A stretch of 64,000 nt of DNA. It comes from Sorangium cellulosum So0157-2. Its GTDB lineage: Bacteria; Myxococcota_A; Polyangia; Polyangiales; Polyangiaceae. Position 1 is the stretch's first letter. Every line of letters starts with the position of its first letter. The DNA lies in NCBI RefSeq assembly GCF_000418325.1, contig NC_021658.1, positions 9,686,001 to 9,750,000 of the forward strand. The letters are read 5' to 3'. The notes beneath the pieces are model-generated. The model was given only the letters and a program-made list of their open reading frames with translations, did not search any database and had not been told where the DNA came from. The translations under genes and the position numbers were made by a program. This document shows, one piece after another, positions 8,078 to 16,388 of this stretch.

Positions 8078-8818
8078 TCAGCGAGGGCTGCACTGCACGA
8101 CGCAGATGGCCGAGGCGCCCTTCGCGCGCGCGCTCGCCTCGCACGAGCGCTTGGCTTGCTGCGACGCCATGAAGCGGTCGTTCCCGGTGCCGTTGCCGAA
8201 CACCATCTGATAGTTGCAGGCGCCCGCGAAGCCGCAGACGCGCACGGACGCGCTCGCCGTGCACCACCAGGACGTCCCGCCCGCCGCGCTCCCGCTGTTC
8301 GACCCTTCCTTCGCGGCGCCCGCGCTCGGGGCGGCGGGCGTCCGCGCTCCGGCCACCGCGGGCGTCGGCGCGTCGCCCGCCCCGTCGTCGCCCGCGGGCG
8401 ACGGCACCTCGGGGACGCCGTCGCCGCCGCTTGCCGGGTCAGCGCCCGCCGCCTCGTCGGCCTCCTGGTCGGGGCGCAGGCGGGTGCTCGTCGACGCGGG
8501 CGGCACGGGCCGCACGGGCGAGGCGCCGCCCGCGGTCGGCGCGCCGGTGAGCGCGGGCTCGCCGACGGCGCTCTCGGGCCCCGCGCTCTCGGGCTCCGCG
8601 CTCGCCACCACGTACAGCACGCCGCCGATCACGGCGAGGGCGCCGACGCCGAGCGCGAACAGCCCGCCCAGGACCGCGAGCACGATCACGATCGGCGATA
8701 CGCCCGGCTTCGGGCGCTGCGGCGGGGGCGGCGGAGGCGGGTAATAAGGCGGCTGCTGCTGGGGAGGGTAATAAGGCGGCTGCTGGGGACGATACTGAGG
8801 ATGCCCGGGACCGAACAT
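8078..8818 (-). CDS. Pro-rich single-pass membrane protein with C-terminal Cys domain
   Basis: The 246-residue protein starts at ATG 8818 with a Pro/Tyr/Gln-rich cytoplasmic tail (repeats of PPYYPPQQQ type), then one transmembrane helix at about residues 44-72, an Ala/Pro/Glu-rich linker, and a C-terminal ~65-residue domain with Cys in WWCTASASVRVCGFAGAC, KRSCEAS and ICVVQC. Topology is therefore N-in, C-out. The Cys domain has six or more cysteines that could form disulfides in the periplasm. I do not recognise a named family. The SH3-like gene follows on the same strand about 90 bases away. Confidence 0.65.
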   Translation of the reverse strand: MFGPGHPQYRPQQPPYYPPQQQPPYYPPPPPPPQRPKPGVSPIVIVLAVLGGLFALGVGALAVIGGVLYVVASAEPESAGPESAVGEPALTGAPTAGGASPVRPVPPASTSTRLRPDQEADEAAGADPASGGDGVPEVPSPAGDDGAGDAPTPAVAGARTPAAPSAGAAKEGSNSGSAAGGTSWWCTASASVRVCGFAGACNYQMVFGNGTGNDRFMASQQAKRSCEASARAKGASAICVVQCSPR

Positions 8819-8936
8819 CCCGCAGTCGTAGCGCAAAGGCGCCCTCCGCGCTGCGTGGGAGATGTGCGCACGCTGTCGGCGCTCGGCCGTCATCGGCGCG
8901 GCCTCCCCGGGCGCTCGCGCGCGGGCGCGCGCCGGC

Positions 8937-10829
8937 TCAGCGGGGGATGAGGTTGCGGCAGCCGCTGCCGCAGTCGTCGCCGTCGCGGTTGTTGCCGTCG
9001 TCGCACTCCTCGGGGCCCTGGACGATGCCGTCGCCGCAGTACTCGCCGAGCTGGCAGTCCGGCCCGCACTCGCCGTAGCCGCCGTCGTTCACGCCGTCGT
9101 CGCACTGCTCGCCGAGGCCGACGACGCCGTCGCCGCAGATCGGCCTGCACTCGCTGCGCGCCGTCGCGAAGCCCTGCAGCGTGAGCTTGAACGTCGACGC
9201 CGCCGTCTGGCGCTCGGCGTGGAACACGGCGATCTGGTAGACGCCGCCGTCCGCGAGGCCGAGGTCGACGTTTTGCGGCCGGATGACGTCGTCCTCGCCT
9301 CCGGCGTAGGTCACCTGCCCTGTCCCGTTGGCGCCGATGACGAGGTGCCCGGTGACGGCGCTGTGGATGCCGCCGACGTCGACCGCGAGACGATCGTTGA
9401 TGAACACCCACACGTCGTCGTCGCCGGTGAAGTCGAGCACGTATTGTTCGCCCGCCGTGTACTGGAACCAGTAGCGAATCTCGCTCGTGAAGTGGAAGTT
9501 ATGGTCCGGGGTGCCTTCCTCTTTCAGCCAGCTCCCGTCCCCGTAGCTCGGGAAGATATCGGCGGGGACGCGCTCGGCCGCCGGGGTGAACCGATCTCCG
9601 TCGACGGGGAAGAACAGCGGGTTGCCGTCGTACGTCGCATCCACGTACCTCGCCCAGTAGACGCCGCCGCGCACCTCGCAGCTGTGGAAATCGGGGCCGT
9701 GGATGTCGCCGCAGGCCGCCGTGTTCTCGGTCGACGAGGTGCAGCGCTCCCCGTCCACCTCGTTGCCCACGTTGCCGCAATAGTGCGCGCTCTCCGGCGA
9801 CAGCAGCGTCCACGGCGCGCCGTCCTCGCCCCAGCGGTTCACGAAGCGGCCATCCCCGATGTCCCACAGCGTGAGGGTGGTGACCGTGGTGCTGTTGGTG
9901 CCAGGCACGTCATGGTACCAGTCGGCGAAGCTCTGCGCGCTCGTCACCTGGCTGTTCGCCGCGGCCACGTACGCCGGCTTCTTCTCCGCGTCGAGCCGGT
10001 TCGCGACCATGTTGAAGACCGGCGCGCTCCGGCCTGGACCGTTCGGCTCGAAGTCGGGGTGGGCCGCCCGGAAGTCGCGGAACACCACCGGCACGGCCAT
10101 GGATCCCGAGGGCTGGGGCACGGCGCACTCATAACCGGGCTCCATCGTGCATGCCGCGGAGCACCCGTCGCCGTCGATGTTGTTGCCGTCGTCGCAGTCC
10201 TCCGCGAGCACGAGGCCGTCTCCGCAGCGGGAAACGCAGCTGCCCGCGGAGCAGTCCGGCTCGGCCTGGCAACTCGAGGAGCAGCCGTCGAACGGCGTCG
10301 TGTTGCCGTCCTCGCAGCTCTCGGCCCCCTCCTGGGCGCCATCGCCGCAGGTCGTCTCTGCGCAGGCGCTCGGGCTGCCCTCGCATTTGTAGCCCACCTC
10401 CACCTTGCAGGTCGGCGAGCAGCCGTCGCCCGCCGCCGTATTGGCGTCGTCGCAGAGCTCCGGAAACACCACGGCGCCGTCCCCGCAGCGGGCGATGCGG
10501 GTGCAGGCAGCGCCGGCGATCGGGCACGACCAGCCCAGCTCGACCGAGAGGCAATCGCCGGTACAGCCGTCCCCGCTCTGGAGATTGCTGTCGTCGCACG
10601 CTTCGTCCGACGTCAGGACGCCATCACCGCAACGGAACGTGGCGCCGATGTCGCCGTCGCCGATGTCGCCGTCGCCGATGTCGCCGCCGGCGCCGGGGCC
10701 GTCCCCGGGGCCGCCGCCGCCGCCGGACGTACCCGTCTTGCCCTCGCCGGCCGCAGAGCAGCTCGCCGCGACGGCGAGGCAGCCCGCGATGAAGATCGTC
10801 GAACCAAAGCACGAAGCACGAGGACGCAT
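8937..10829 (-). CDS. Fibro-slime lipoprotein with DUF4215 Cys-rich repeats
   Basis: The 630-residue lipoprotein starts at ATG 10829 with a signal peptide ending VAASC. A Gly/Asp linker with three GDGDI-type repeats (15-bp DNA units near 10651-10690) leads to four DUF4215 repeats (pattern CGDGxxxxxExCDDxN...GDGC...C). A fibro-slime domain follows, with VVFRDFRAAHPDFE, HNFHFTSEIRYWF and the acidic GDDDVWVFINDRLAVDVGG motif. Two further DUF4215 repeats close the protein. Fibro-slime domains are found in adhesive surface proteins (Dictyostelium, myxobacteria, Fibrobacter). The outer-membrane lipoprotein is probably surface-exposed and may contribute to matrix or adhesion. It shares its central domain with the gene at 15415-16281. 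Confidence 0.88.
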   Translation of the reverse strand: MRPRASCFGSTIFIAGCLAVAASCSAAGEGKTGTSGGGGGPGDGPGAGGDIGDGDIGDGDIGATFRCGDGVLTSDEACDDSNLQSGDGCTGDCLSVELGWSCPIAGAACTRIARCGDGAVVFPELCDDANTAAGDGCSPTCKVEVGYKCEGSPSACAETTCGDGAQEGAESCEDGNTTPFDGCSSSCQAEPDCSAGSCVSRCGDGLVLAEDCDDGNNIDGDGCSAACTMEPGYECAVPQPSGSMAVPVVFRDFRAAHPDFEPNGPGRSAPVFNMVANRLDAEKKPAYVAAANSQVTSAQSFADWYHDVPGTNSTTVTTLTLWDIGDGRFVNRWGEDGAPWTLLSPESAHYCGNVGNEVDGERCTSSTENTAACGDIHGPDFHSCEVRGGVYWARYVDATYDGNPLFFPVDGDRFTPAAERVPADIFPSYGDGSWLKEEGTPDHNFHFTSEIRYWFQYTAGEQYVLDFTGDDDVWVFINDRLAVDVGGIHSAVTGHLVIGANGTGQVTYAGGEDDVIRPQNVDLGLADGGVYQIAVFHAERQTAASTFKLTLQGFATARSECRPICGDGVVGLGEQCDDGVNDGGYGECGPDCQLGEYCGDGIVQGPEECDDGNNRDGDDCGSGCRNLIPR

Positions 10830-11119
10830 GACCTGCTCCTTTCGGTCGCCCGCGATCGCTCGAGATGCGCGAAGCGCGCGGCAGTCTTTCACGCGGTTGC
10901 CCTGAACTCGAGCCCCTCGTGCGCCGAGCCGCCGCCCGCGCGATCGAGGGGGTGAGGATACGCCTTCGGCGTGTGGACAAATACCGAGACAGCGTGCTTT
11001 TCTACAAGGGCGGATCGCGGAGCGCGCTGTCGATCAGGCCCTTTGCCGCTGAACTCCTGCGTGGCGTAGTGACGCGGCTGCCTCGAGCAGCGCTGCGAGC
11101 ACCGGAGCGCCCCTGCGCT
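10830..11119. other. Divergent intergenic region
   Basis: This 290-base spacer separates the fibro-slime gene (minus) from the DUF2156 gene (plus). It must hold both promoters. The least GC-rich part is around 10975-11015 (TGTGGACAAATACCG...TTTTCTAC). I cannot assign clear -35/-10 pairs. Confidence 0.4.
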
Positions 11120-12556
11120 ATGCTCGGCCGGACCGTGCCGCCGCTGAACCATGGCCCCGACCGCGAGCGCGTCCTCGCGTTGCTCAAACGCCACGGGTGG
11201 AACGCGACCTCGTTCCAGACCCTGGAGTCCGACTTCCGGTATTGGTTCCATGGCGACGACGCCTGCGTGGCCTATGTCGACACCGGCGGCGCGTGGGTCG
11301 CCGCGGGCGCCCCGATCGCGGCGGCCGAGCGGCTGGTCGAGGTCGCGCGGGCGTTCGTGGAGGCAGCCGCGACGGCGGGGCGGCGCGCTTGCCTCTTCGG
11401 CGCGGAGGCGCGGTTCTCCGAGAGGGTCCCGTGGCGCGCGATGCTCATCGGGGAGCAGCCGGTGTGGGATCCGGCGCGGTGGGGCGACGTCCTCCGGTCG
11501 AGCCGGAGGCTGCGCGAGCAGCTCCGGCGCGCGCGCGCGAAGGGCGTGGTCGCGCGCGCGGTGAGCCCCGGCGAGCTCGAGGACGCCGAGAGCCCGCTGC
11601 GGCGCGAGGTGGAGCGCCTCATGGCGCGCTGGGCCTCGTCGCGGCCGATGGCGCCCATGGGATTCCTCGTGCAGCTGGAGCCGTTCTCGTTCGCCGGCGA
11701 GCGGCGCTACGTCGTGGCGGAGGCCGGAGGCGCGGTGGTCGGCTTCCTCGCGGCGGTGCCGGTGTACGCGCGGCGCGGCCTCTTTCTGGAGGACCTGCTG
11801 CGCGACCCGTCCGCGCCGAACGGCACCACGGAGATGCTCGTGGATCACGCGATGCGCACCGCCGCGGCGGAGGAGTGCCTGTATGTCACGCTCGGCCTCG
11901 CGCCGCTCGCCGGGCCTGTGCGGCGCGGGTTGCGCGCGGCGCAGCGGCTCGGGGCTCGTCTCTACGACTTCCAGGGCCTTTACGCGTTCAAGGCGAAGCT
12001 GCGGCCCGACAGCTGGGTACCGATCTACCTGGTGTACCCGCCCGGCGGCCGCGGGCTCGTGGCCATCTACGACGCGCTCGCGGCGTTCGCGCGCGGAGGT
12101 CTCTTGCGCTTCGGTCTCGCGACGCTGCTGCGCGGGCCGGCCGTGGTCTTCGAGGTGCTCGGCTGGCTGCTCATTCCGTGGACCGCGCTGCTCGCGCTCG
12201 CTCCCGCGGAGCGATGGTTCCCGTCACCCTCCGTGAAATGGGCGTGGGTGGCCTTCGACGTGTGCCTCGCGCCGGCCATGCTGCGGCTGAGCCAGCGGCA
12301 CGGGCAGACGCTCTCTCTGGTGCTGGCCGGGCTGGTGACCTGCGACGCGGCGCTGACGCTGGTGCAAGCGTTGCTGTTCAACCTGCCGCGGGCGCGGGGG
12401 GCGTTCGAGCTCGCGGTCGTGGGTGTGGCGGTCGCGGCGCCGGCGGTCGCGGCGGCGCTGCTGTGGAGCGCACGGATGCACCGGCCGAAGCATCTCCGCG
12501 GCCCGAGGAGAGGAATCGATCTCATGCGGCCGCGTGGGTCGACGTCGATTTCGTGA
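11120..12556 (+). CDS. DUF2156 (MprF C-terminal-like) transferase with C-terminal membrane region
   Basis: The N-terminal ~300 residues match the DUF2156/phosphatidylglycerol lysyltransferase C-terminal domain: a GNAT-like fold with YWFHGDDACVAYVDTGGAWVAAGAP, CLFGAEARF, the GFLVQLEPFSFAGERRYVVAE segment and a C-terminal GLYAFKAKLRPDSWVPIYLVY. In MprF this domain transfers an amino acid from tRNA to a membrane lipid. Here membrane helices (about four, residues 315-460) follow the catalytic domain, the reverse of the MprF order. ATG 11120 begins the family-like region; the frame is open upstream without conservation, and GTG 11135 is an alternative. Lipid aminoacylation or another acyl transfer at the inner membrane is the likely role. 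Confidence 0.75.
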   Translation: MLGRTVPPLNHGPDRERVLALLKRHGWNATSFQTLESDFRYWFHGDDACVAYVDTGGAWVAAGAPIAAAERLVEVARAFVEAAATAGRRACLFGAEARFSERVPWRAMLIGEQPVWDPARWGDVLRSSRRLREQLRRARAKGVVARAVSPGELEDAESPLRREVERLMARWASSRPMAPMGFLVQLEPFSFAGERRYVVAEAGGAVVGFLAAVPVYARRGLFLEDLLRDPSAPNGTTEMLVDHAMRTAAAEECLYVTLGLAPLAGPVRRGLRAAQRLGARLYDFQGLYAFKAKLRPDSWVPIYLVYPPGGRGLVAIYDALAAFARGGLLRFGLATLLRGPAVVFEVLGWLLIPWTALLALAPAERWFPSPSVKWAWVAFDVCLAPAMLRLSQRHGQTLSLVLAGLVTCDAALTLVQALLFNLPRARGAFELAVVGVAVAAPAVAAALLWSARMHRPKHLRGPRRGIDLMRPRGSTSIS

Positions 12557-12610
12557 TGGAGTCGGGGCGCGAGGCGTTCAACGCGGCCCGCGATGGCGGC
12601 TCGGCGCGGC

Positions 12611-13522
12611 TCACCGCTCCTTGATGCGATATCCGGCGCGCGGGAAGTGCAAAGCTATCTCCCCCACCTCCGGGTCGTGGCGCAGAATCGTGATCTCGGC
12701 GGCCGAGATCCGCGCCTCGACGCCCCGGCTCTCCTCTGGACCGTAATCGTCGGCCGCGATCGCCACCGGATCTCCCGGCCGGAGCCCCTCTCCTGCCGCC
12801 GTCTCCCCGCCGGCGACGTCGGCCGGCTCGGACGCGCGGGCGATCGCGAGCGCCTCGGCGGCGCTCATCGGCCGCGCGTCGCCCGGCCCGAAGGCCTCGA
12901 TGCGCGCGAGCCACGCCGCGAGCGCCGGCCGCGCCTCGACGGCCGCGAACAGCCTCGCGCTCTGCTTCATGAACCAGACCGGGTGAAAGCACGCCGCGTC
13001 CGCGATCGAGAACGCGTCGCCCAGCAGGAAGGGCCGGTCGCGGAGCTGGCCGTCCAGGCGGTCGAGCGATACAAGCGCCTGGCTCAGGGCGTGCGGCGCC
13101 GCCGCGAAGATCGCCTCCTTGCCGAGCGCCGGCGACATCGCCGCGCGATCCGCCAGGATGCCGGGCGGCAGGGCAGCAAACAGGTCGACGACCACCGGCG
13201 GCACCATCTGCGACATGAGCCGGTGATCCGCCCAGTCCTCGATCAGCCCGGCGAGCCCGGCCTGGCCCGGCGGGACACAGGCAGGCTCCGGCCTGAGCTG
13301 CTCCAGGCGCCGCGCGATGCACGCCGTGTCGCAGTAGACGTCCGCGCCGATCTGCAGGACCGGGATCCGCCGGTAACCACCGGTGAGCGGCGTCAGCTCC
13401 GGCTTCGGCGCCATCATCGGCTGTTCGACCGAGCGCCACGCGATCTTCTTGTACGCCAGGATCCGGCGGATCTTCTCGGCGAAGAGCGACAGGGGATAGT
13501 GATGAAGGATGATCTCGGCCAT
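12611..13522 (-). CDS. Glutathione S-transferase family protein
   Basis: The 303-residue protein has a thioredoxin-fold N-terminal domain (IILHHYPLSLFAEKIRRIL, then YRRIPVLQIGADVYCDTACIARRLE with the cis-Pro of RIPVL) and an all-helical C-terminal domain containing DRPFLLGDAFSIADAACF. The last ~75 residues form an extra beta-rich tail (GLRPGDPVAIAADDYG, GEIALHFPRAGYRI) beyond the usual ~220-residue GST. The N-terminal PLS segment could hold the catalytic Ser. It faces the DUF2156 gene tail-to-tail. Function may be detoxification or a glutathione-linked side reaction; the substrate cannot be read. Confidence 0.88.
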   Translation of the reverse strand: MAEIILHHYPLSLFAEKIRRILAYKKIAWRSVEQPMMAPKPELTPLTGGYRRIPVLQIGADVYCDTACIARRLEQLRPEPACVPPGQAGLAGLIEDWADHRLMSQMVPPVVVDLFAALPPGILADRAAMSPALGKEAIFAAAPHALSQALVSLDRLDGQLRDRPFLLGDAFSIADAACFHPVWFMKQSARLFAAVEARPALAAWLARIEAFGPGDARPMSAAEALAIARASEPADVAGGETAAGEGLRPGDPVAIAADDYGPEESRGVEARISAAEITILRHDPEVGEIALHFPRAGYRIKER

Positions 13523-13659
13523 GAAACACCTCGCTGACGGGCGACCTCCTCGGGTCGGCGCTCATCTTAAGGAGCGCGCCGCGCGCCGTTCTTGGAGGAT
13601 CTTGCGATCACCGGGAGATTGCCGGAGGCCCTCGGCGGCGCGTGTACTAGGCTGTCTCC

Positions 13660-14121
13660 ATGGCCGAAGGGAACCCTGAGGATTTCGCCGCGGCGTTCAA
13701 CGCCGCGAACATCGACGGCTGGGTCAGCGCCATGGGGCTCCGGCTCGTCCGCGCGACGGGCGACGGGGTCGAGGCCGAGCTCGACGTCGGGCCGCAGCAC
13801 CGGCAGGCCTACGGCATCGTGCACGGCGGCGTCCACGCGGGGATCATCGAGACGCTCGCGTCGGTCGGCGCCGCGCTCCACGCCCTGCCGGAGGGCCGCT
13901 CGGTCGTCGGGCTCGAGAACCACACGAGCTTTTTGCGCGCGGTCCGGTCGGGGCGGCTCCGCGCCGAGGCGCGGCCGCTCGACCGCGGGCGGCGCACCCA
14001 GGTCTGGGAGGGCTCGGTCCACGACGAGCAGGGCCGGCTCTGCGCCACGGGGCGCGTGCGCCTGCTCGTCCTGGAGCCGGACGCGGTGCTCGCCGGGCAG
14101 CGCGCCGGCGCGCCCGGCTGA
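13660..14121 (+). CDS. Hotdog-fold acyl-CoA thioesterase (PaaI type)
   Basis: The 153-residue protein carries the hotdog thioesterase core: RQAYGIVHGGVHAGIIETLAS, with the HGG motif and a downstream Glu on the central helix, and VVGLENHTSFLRAV, where Asn-His precede the strand. Family members hydrolyse acyl-CoA or aryl-acyl-CoA. The start is ATG 13660, which gives the normal family length. The PLP enzyme starts about 40 bases downstream on the same strand, so the two may be cotranscribed. Confidence 0.88.
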   Translation: MAEGNPEDFAAAFNAANIDGWVSAMGLRLVRATGDGVEAELDVGPQHRQAYGIVHGGVHAGIIETLASVGAALHALPEGRSVVGLENHTSFLRAVRSGRLRAEARPLDRGRRTQVWEGSVHDEQGRLCATGRVRLLVLEPDAVLAGQRAGAPG

Positions 14122-14158
14122 CGCCGTATCCGCGACGCCCCCTCACGAGGTGCCCTCG

Positions 14159-15223
14159 ATGAGCGACGCAGCCGCCCTCCGGACGATCGATCGCATTCCC
14201 CGGCTCGGCTGGATCGACGCCCCCTCGCCCGTCGAGGCGCTGCCGCGGCTCGCCGCCGCGCTGGGCCTCGATTACCTCGGCGTCAAGCGCGACGACCTCT
14301 GCGAGCCCGTCCACGGCGGGATGAAGATGCGGAAGCTCGACTACGTGCTCGCCGCCCCCCCGCTCTCGACCGCGGCGGCGTGGTCCGCGGCGGGCGGCAT
14401 CGGCTCGGGCAACCTCGCGGCGCTCGCCGCCGCGGCGGAGCGGCTCGGCCGGCGGGTGTACGCGCACCTGTTCTGGACCGACCTGTCGAGGAGCGTTGTC
14501 GACAACCTCGCGTTCATCGCCTCGGGGCCGACCTCGATCCGCTTCTATCCCTCGCGCCTCGAGCTCGCGCTCGCGCGCCCATCGCTGTTCCTGCCGCTCC
14601 GCGCGCGGGACGGCGACGGCGCCGCCATCGTGCCGCTCGGCGCCACCTCGGCGCTCGGCATGGTGGGCGTCGCGCGCGCCGCGCTCGAGCTGAGCGCGCA
14701 GGTGCGCGCGGGCGAGCTCCCCGAGCCCGAGCGCGTCTACGTCCCGCTCGGCTCCGGCGGCACCGCCGCGGGGCTCGCCGTCGGGCTCGCGCTCGGCGGC
14801 CTGCGGTCGCGGGTCGTCGCCGTCGCCGTGGTCGAGCGCCTCCTCGCCTCGCGCCTCCGCCTCGGCGCCCTCACGGCCGAGCTCCGCGCCCTGCTCGCGC
14901 AGAAGGGCGCCTGGCCCGTGCCCGCCGCGGCGCCGATCGACCTCGTTCACGGCTACCTCGGCCGCGGGTACGGCGCCCCGACGCCCGAATCGCTCGCGGC
15001 CTGCGAGGCGCTCGCGGCCGAGGGCATCTCGCTGGAGCCGGTCTACACCGGCAAAGCCATGGCCGCGCTCATGGCCGACGCGCGGCGTCGCCGGCTCGGC
15101 CCGGCGCTCTTCTGGCTCACCGCGCGGCGCGAGCCCCTGCCCCGCGCGCCCGGCTTTTGCGACCGCCTCCCGGCCGCGCTGTCGCAGCGGCTCGGCGCCC
15201 ACTGTGGCGACGGCGCTCGGTGA
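14159..15223 (+). CDS. PLP-dependent D-cysteine desulfhydrase / ACC deaminase family
   Basis: The 354-residue protein belongs to fold-type II PLP enzymes. Residues around 50-65 read LGVKRDDLCEPVHGGMKMRKLDYVL, with the PLP Lys expected in the KMRKL segment. SAAGGIGSGNLAALAAAAERLG is the substrate/PLP loop (the family motif is usually GxxQSNH, altered here), and VYVPLGSGGTAAGLAVGLALGG is the phosphate-binding glycine loop. The C-terminus contains LEPVYTGKAMAAL, typical of the family. Homologues split D-cysteine or 1-aminocyclopropane-1-carboxylate. ATG 14159 follows GAGGTGCCCTCG. The altered GSGN motif leaves the exact substrate open. Confidence 0.82.
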   Translation: MSDAAALRTIDRIPRLGWIDAPSPVEALPRLAAALGLDYLGVKRDDLCEPVHGGMKMRKLDYVLAAPPLSTAAAWSAAGGIGSGNLAALAAAAERLGRRVYAHLFWTDLSRSVVDNLAFIASGPTSIRFYPSRLELALARPSLFLPLRARDGDGAAIVPLGATSALGMVGVARAALELSAQVRAGELPEPERVYVPLGSGGTAAGLAVGLALGGLRSRVVAVAVVERLLASRLRLGALTAELRALLAQKGAWPVPAAAPIDLVHGYLGRGYGAPTPESLAACEALAAEGISLEPVYTGKAMAALMADARRRRLGPALFWLTARREPLPRAPGFCDRLPAALSQRLGAHCGDGAR

Positions 15224-15414
15224 ATGCCCCACAGCTCAGCGCATCTCCGGCGGACCTACCGCTCTGTCGCATCGTCGCAATTTTATGATTCGACCCGCGA
15301 TGGCGGCGGGATAAGATCGCTTCTCCCTTGCGCCCTCGGCCGGTGTTTGGTTTGGCTGCCCGGGCGCCTCGCGCGCGCAACTCACGCTCAGTCACGCTCA
15401 GAAGGAGTCTTCGC

Positions 15415-16281
15415 ATGCTTCAGCCGCTGCAATCGAATTGGTGTGCTCCGCTCGCAATGATGCTGGTCCTGGCCGGGGTCGCCTGTGGCGGCAGCGACGG
15501 CGAGTCGAGCGGCTCCGGGAACGGCTCCGGCTCCGGCGCCGGGGCTGGCGCGGGCGCGCCGACGGGCGGCGACGACATCGGCAGCGGCGTGACGGTGGGG
15601 CCAGGCGCGGGCTCGGGCGCCGGCAGCGGCAGCGGGTGCGACGCGAACCTCACCGGCATCGTGCGCGACTTCCGCGCCTACGACGGCGGCGAGGGGCACC
15701 CCGACTTCGAGACGTTCACGGGCCAGGGCCTGAAGGGCATCGTCGAGCGCGAGCTGGGCCCGGACCAGAAGCCCGTCTATGCGCACCGGGGCGGCACCGA
15801 GCACACGACCGGGCCGGCCGAGTTCGATCAGTGGTACCGCGACGTCGACGGCGTGAACATGCCGATCCAGTTCACGATCACGCCCACGGTCGACGGGAAC
15901 GGCCTTGCCACCTACGACAACCGGGCCTTCTTCCCCATCGACGGGGAGGGCTTCGGGAACGAGCGGAGGGAGCACAACTTCCACTTCACGTTCGAGCTCC
16001 ACATGAAGTTCGTTTACAAAGGCGGCGAGGTGTTCCGGTTCTCCGGCGACGACGATCTCTGGGTGTTCATCAACAACCGGCTCGCCATCGATCTCGGCGG
16101 CCTCCACAGCCCGCAGGAGGATCAGCTCGACCTCGATGCAATGGCCACCGAGCTCGGGATCGCGCCCGGCCAGGAGTATCCGCTCGACTTCTTCCACGCC
16201 GAGCGGCACACGGAGGCGTCGAACTTCGCCATCCAGTCGACGCTCGCGTTCACCAACTGCGAGCCCATCTTCGTCGACTGA
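15415..16281 (+). CDS. Fibro-slime domain lipoprotein
   Basis: The start is fixed by GAAGGAG eight bases before ATG 15415. The 288-residue product has a signal peptide ending LAGVAC, a Gly/Ser/Ala linker of about 50 residues, and one fibro-slime domain: GIVRDFRAYDGGEGHPDFE, EHNFHFTFELHMKFVYKGG, SGDDDLWVFINNRLAIDLGG and DFFHAERHTEASNF. It lacks the DUF4215 repeats of the related gene at 8937-10829, so it is the minimal version. An outer-membrane, surface-exposed location is likely, with a role in matrix or adhesion. Confidence 0.88.
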   Translation: MLQPLQSNWCAPLAMMLVLAGVACGGSDGESSGSGNGSGSGAGAGAGAPTGGDDIGSGVTVGPGAGSGAGSGSGCDANLTGIVRDFRAYDGGEGHPDFETFTGQGLKGIVERELGPDQKPVYAHRGGTEHTTGPAEFDQWYRDVDGVNMPIQFTITPTVDGNGLATYDNRAFFPIDGEGFGNERREHNFHFTFELHMKFVYKGGEVFRFSGDDDLWVFINNRLAIDLGGLHSPQEDQLDLDAMATELGIAPGQEYPLDFFHAERHTEASNFAIQSTLAFTNCEPIFVD

Positions 16282-16304
16282 GCGCGTGCGCGGAAGGGTT
16301 TGAA

Positions 16305-16349
16305 CCGCAGAGGCACAGAGATCACTTCTCTCCCTCTGTGCCTCTGTGG
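16305..16349. terminator. Perfectly placed bidirectional hairpin (REP-like)
   Basis: A 16-base arm (16305-16320, CCGCAGAGGCACAGAG) pairs with 16334-16349 at 15 of 16 positions, the exception being a possible G-U pair. The loop is 13 bases. It lies between two convergent genes (fibro-slime plus, M28 peptidase minus), so it can terminate both. Pyrimidine-rich TCTCTCTC follows on the plus strand. The sequence also looks like a dispersed repeat. Confidence 0.8.
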
Positions 16350-16388
16350 CTCCTTCTCTCTCTCTCGTGACGGCGCCGCGGCGCGGGG

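Noticed and set aside
8862..10955. Long plus-strand open frame opposite the fibro-slime gene
   Set aside because: It encodes Ala/Val/Arg-rich low-complexity sequence as the complement of Cys-rich repeats; all domain evidence is on the minus strand.
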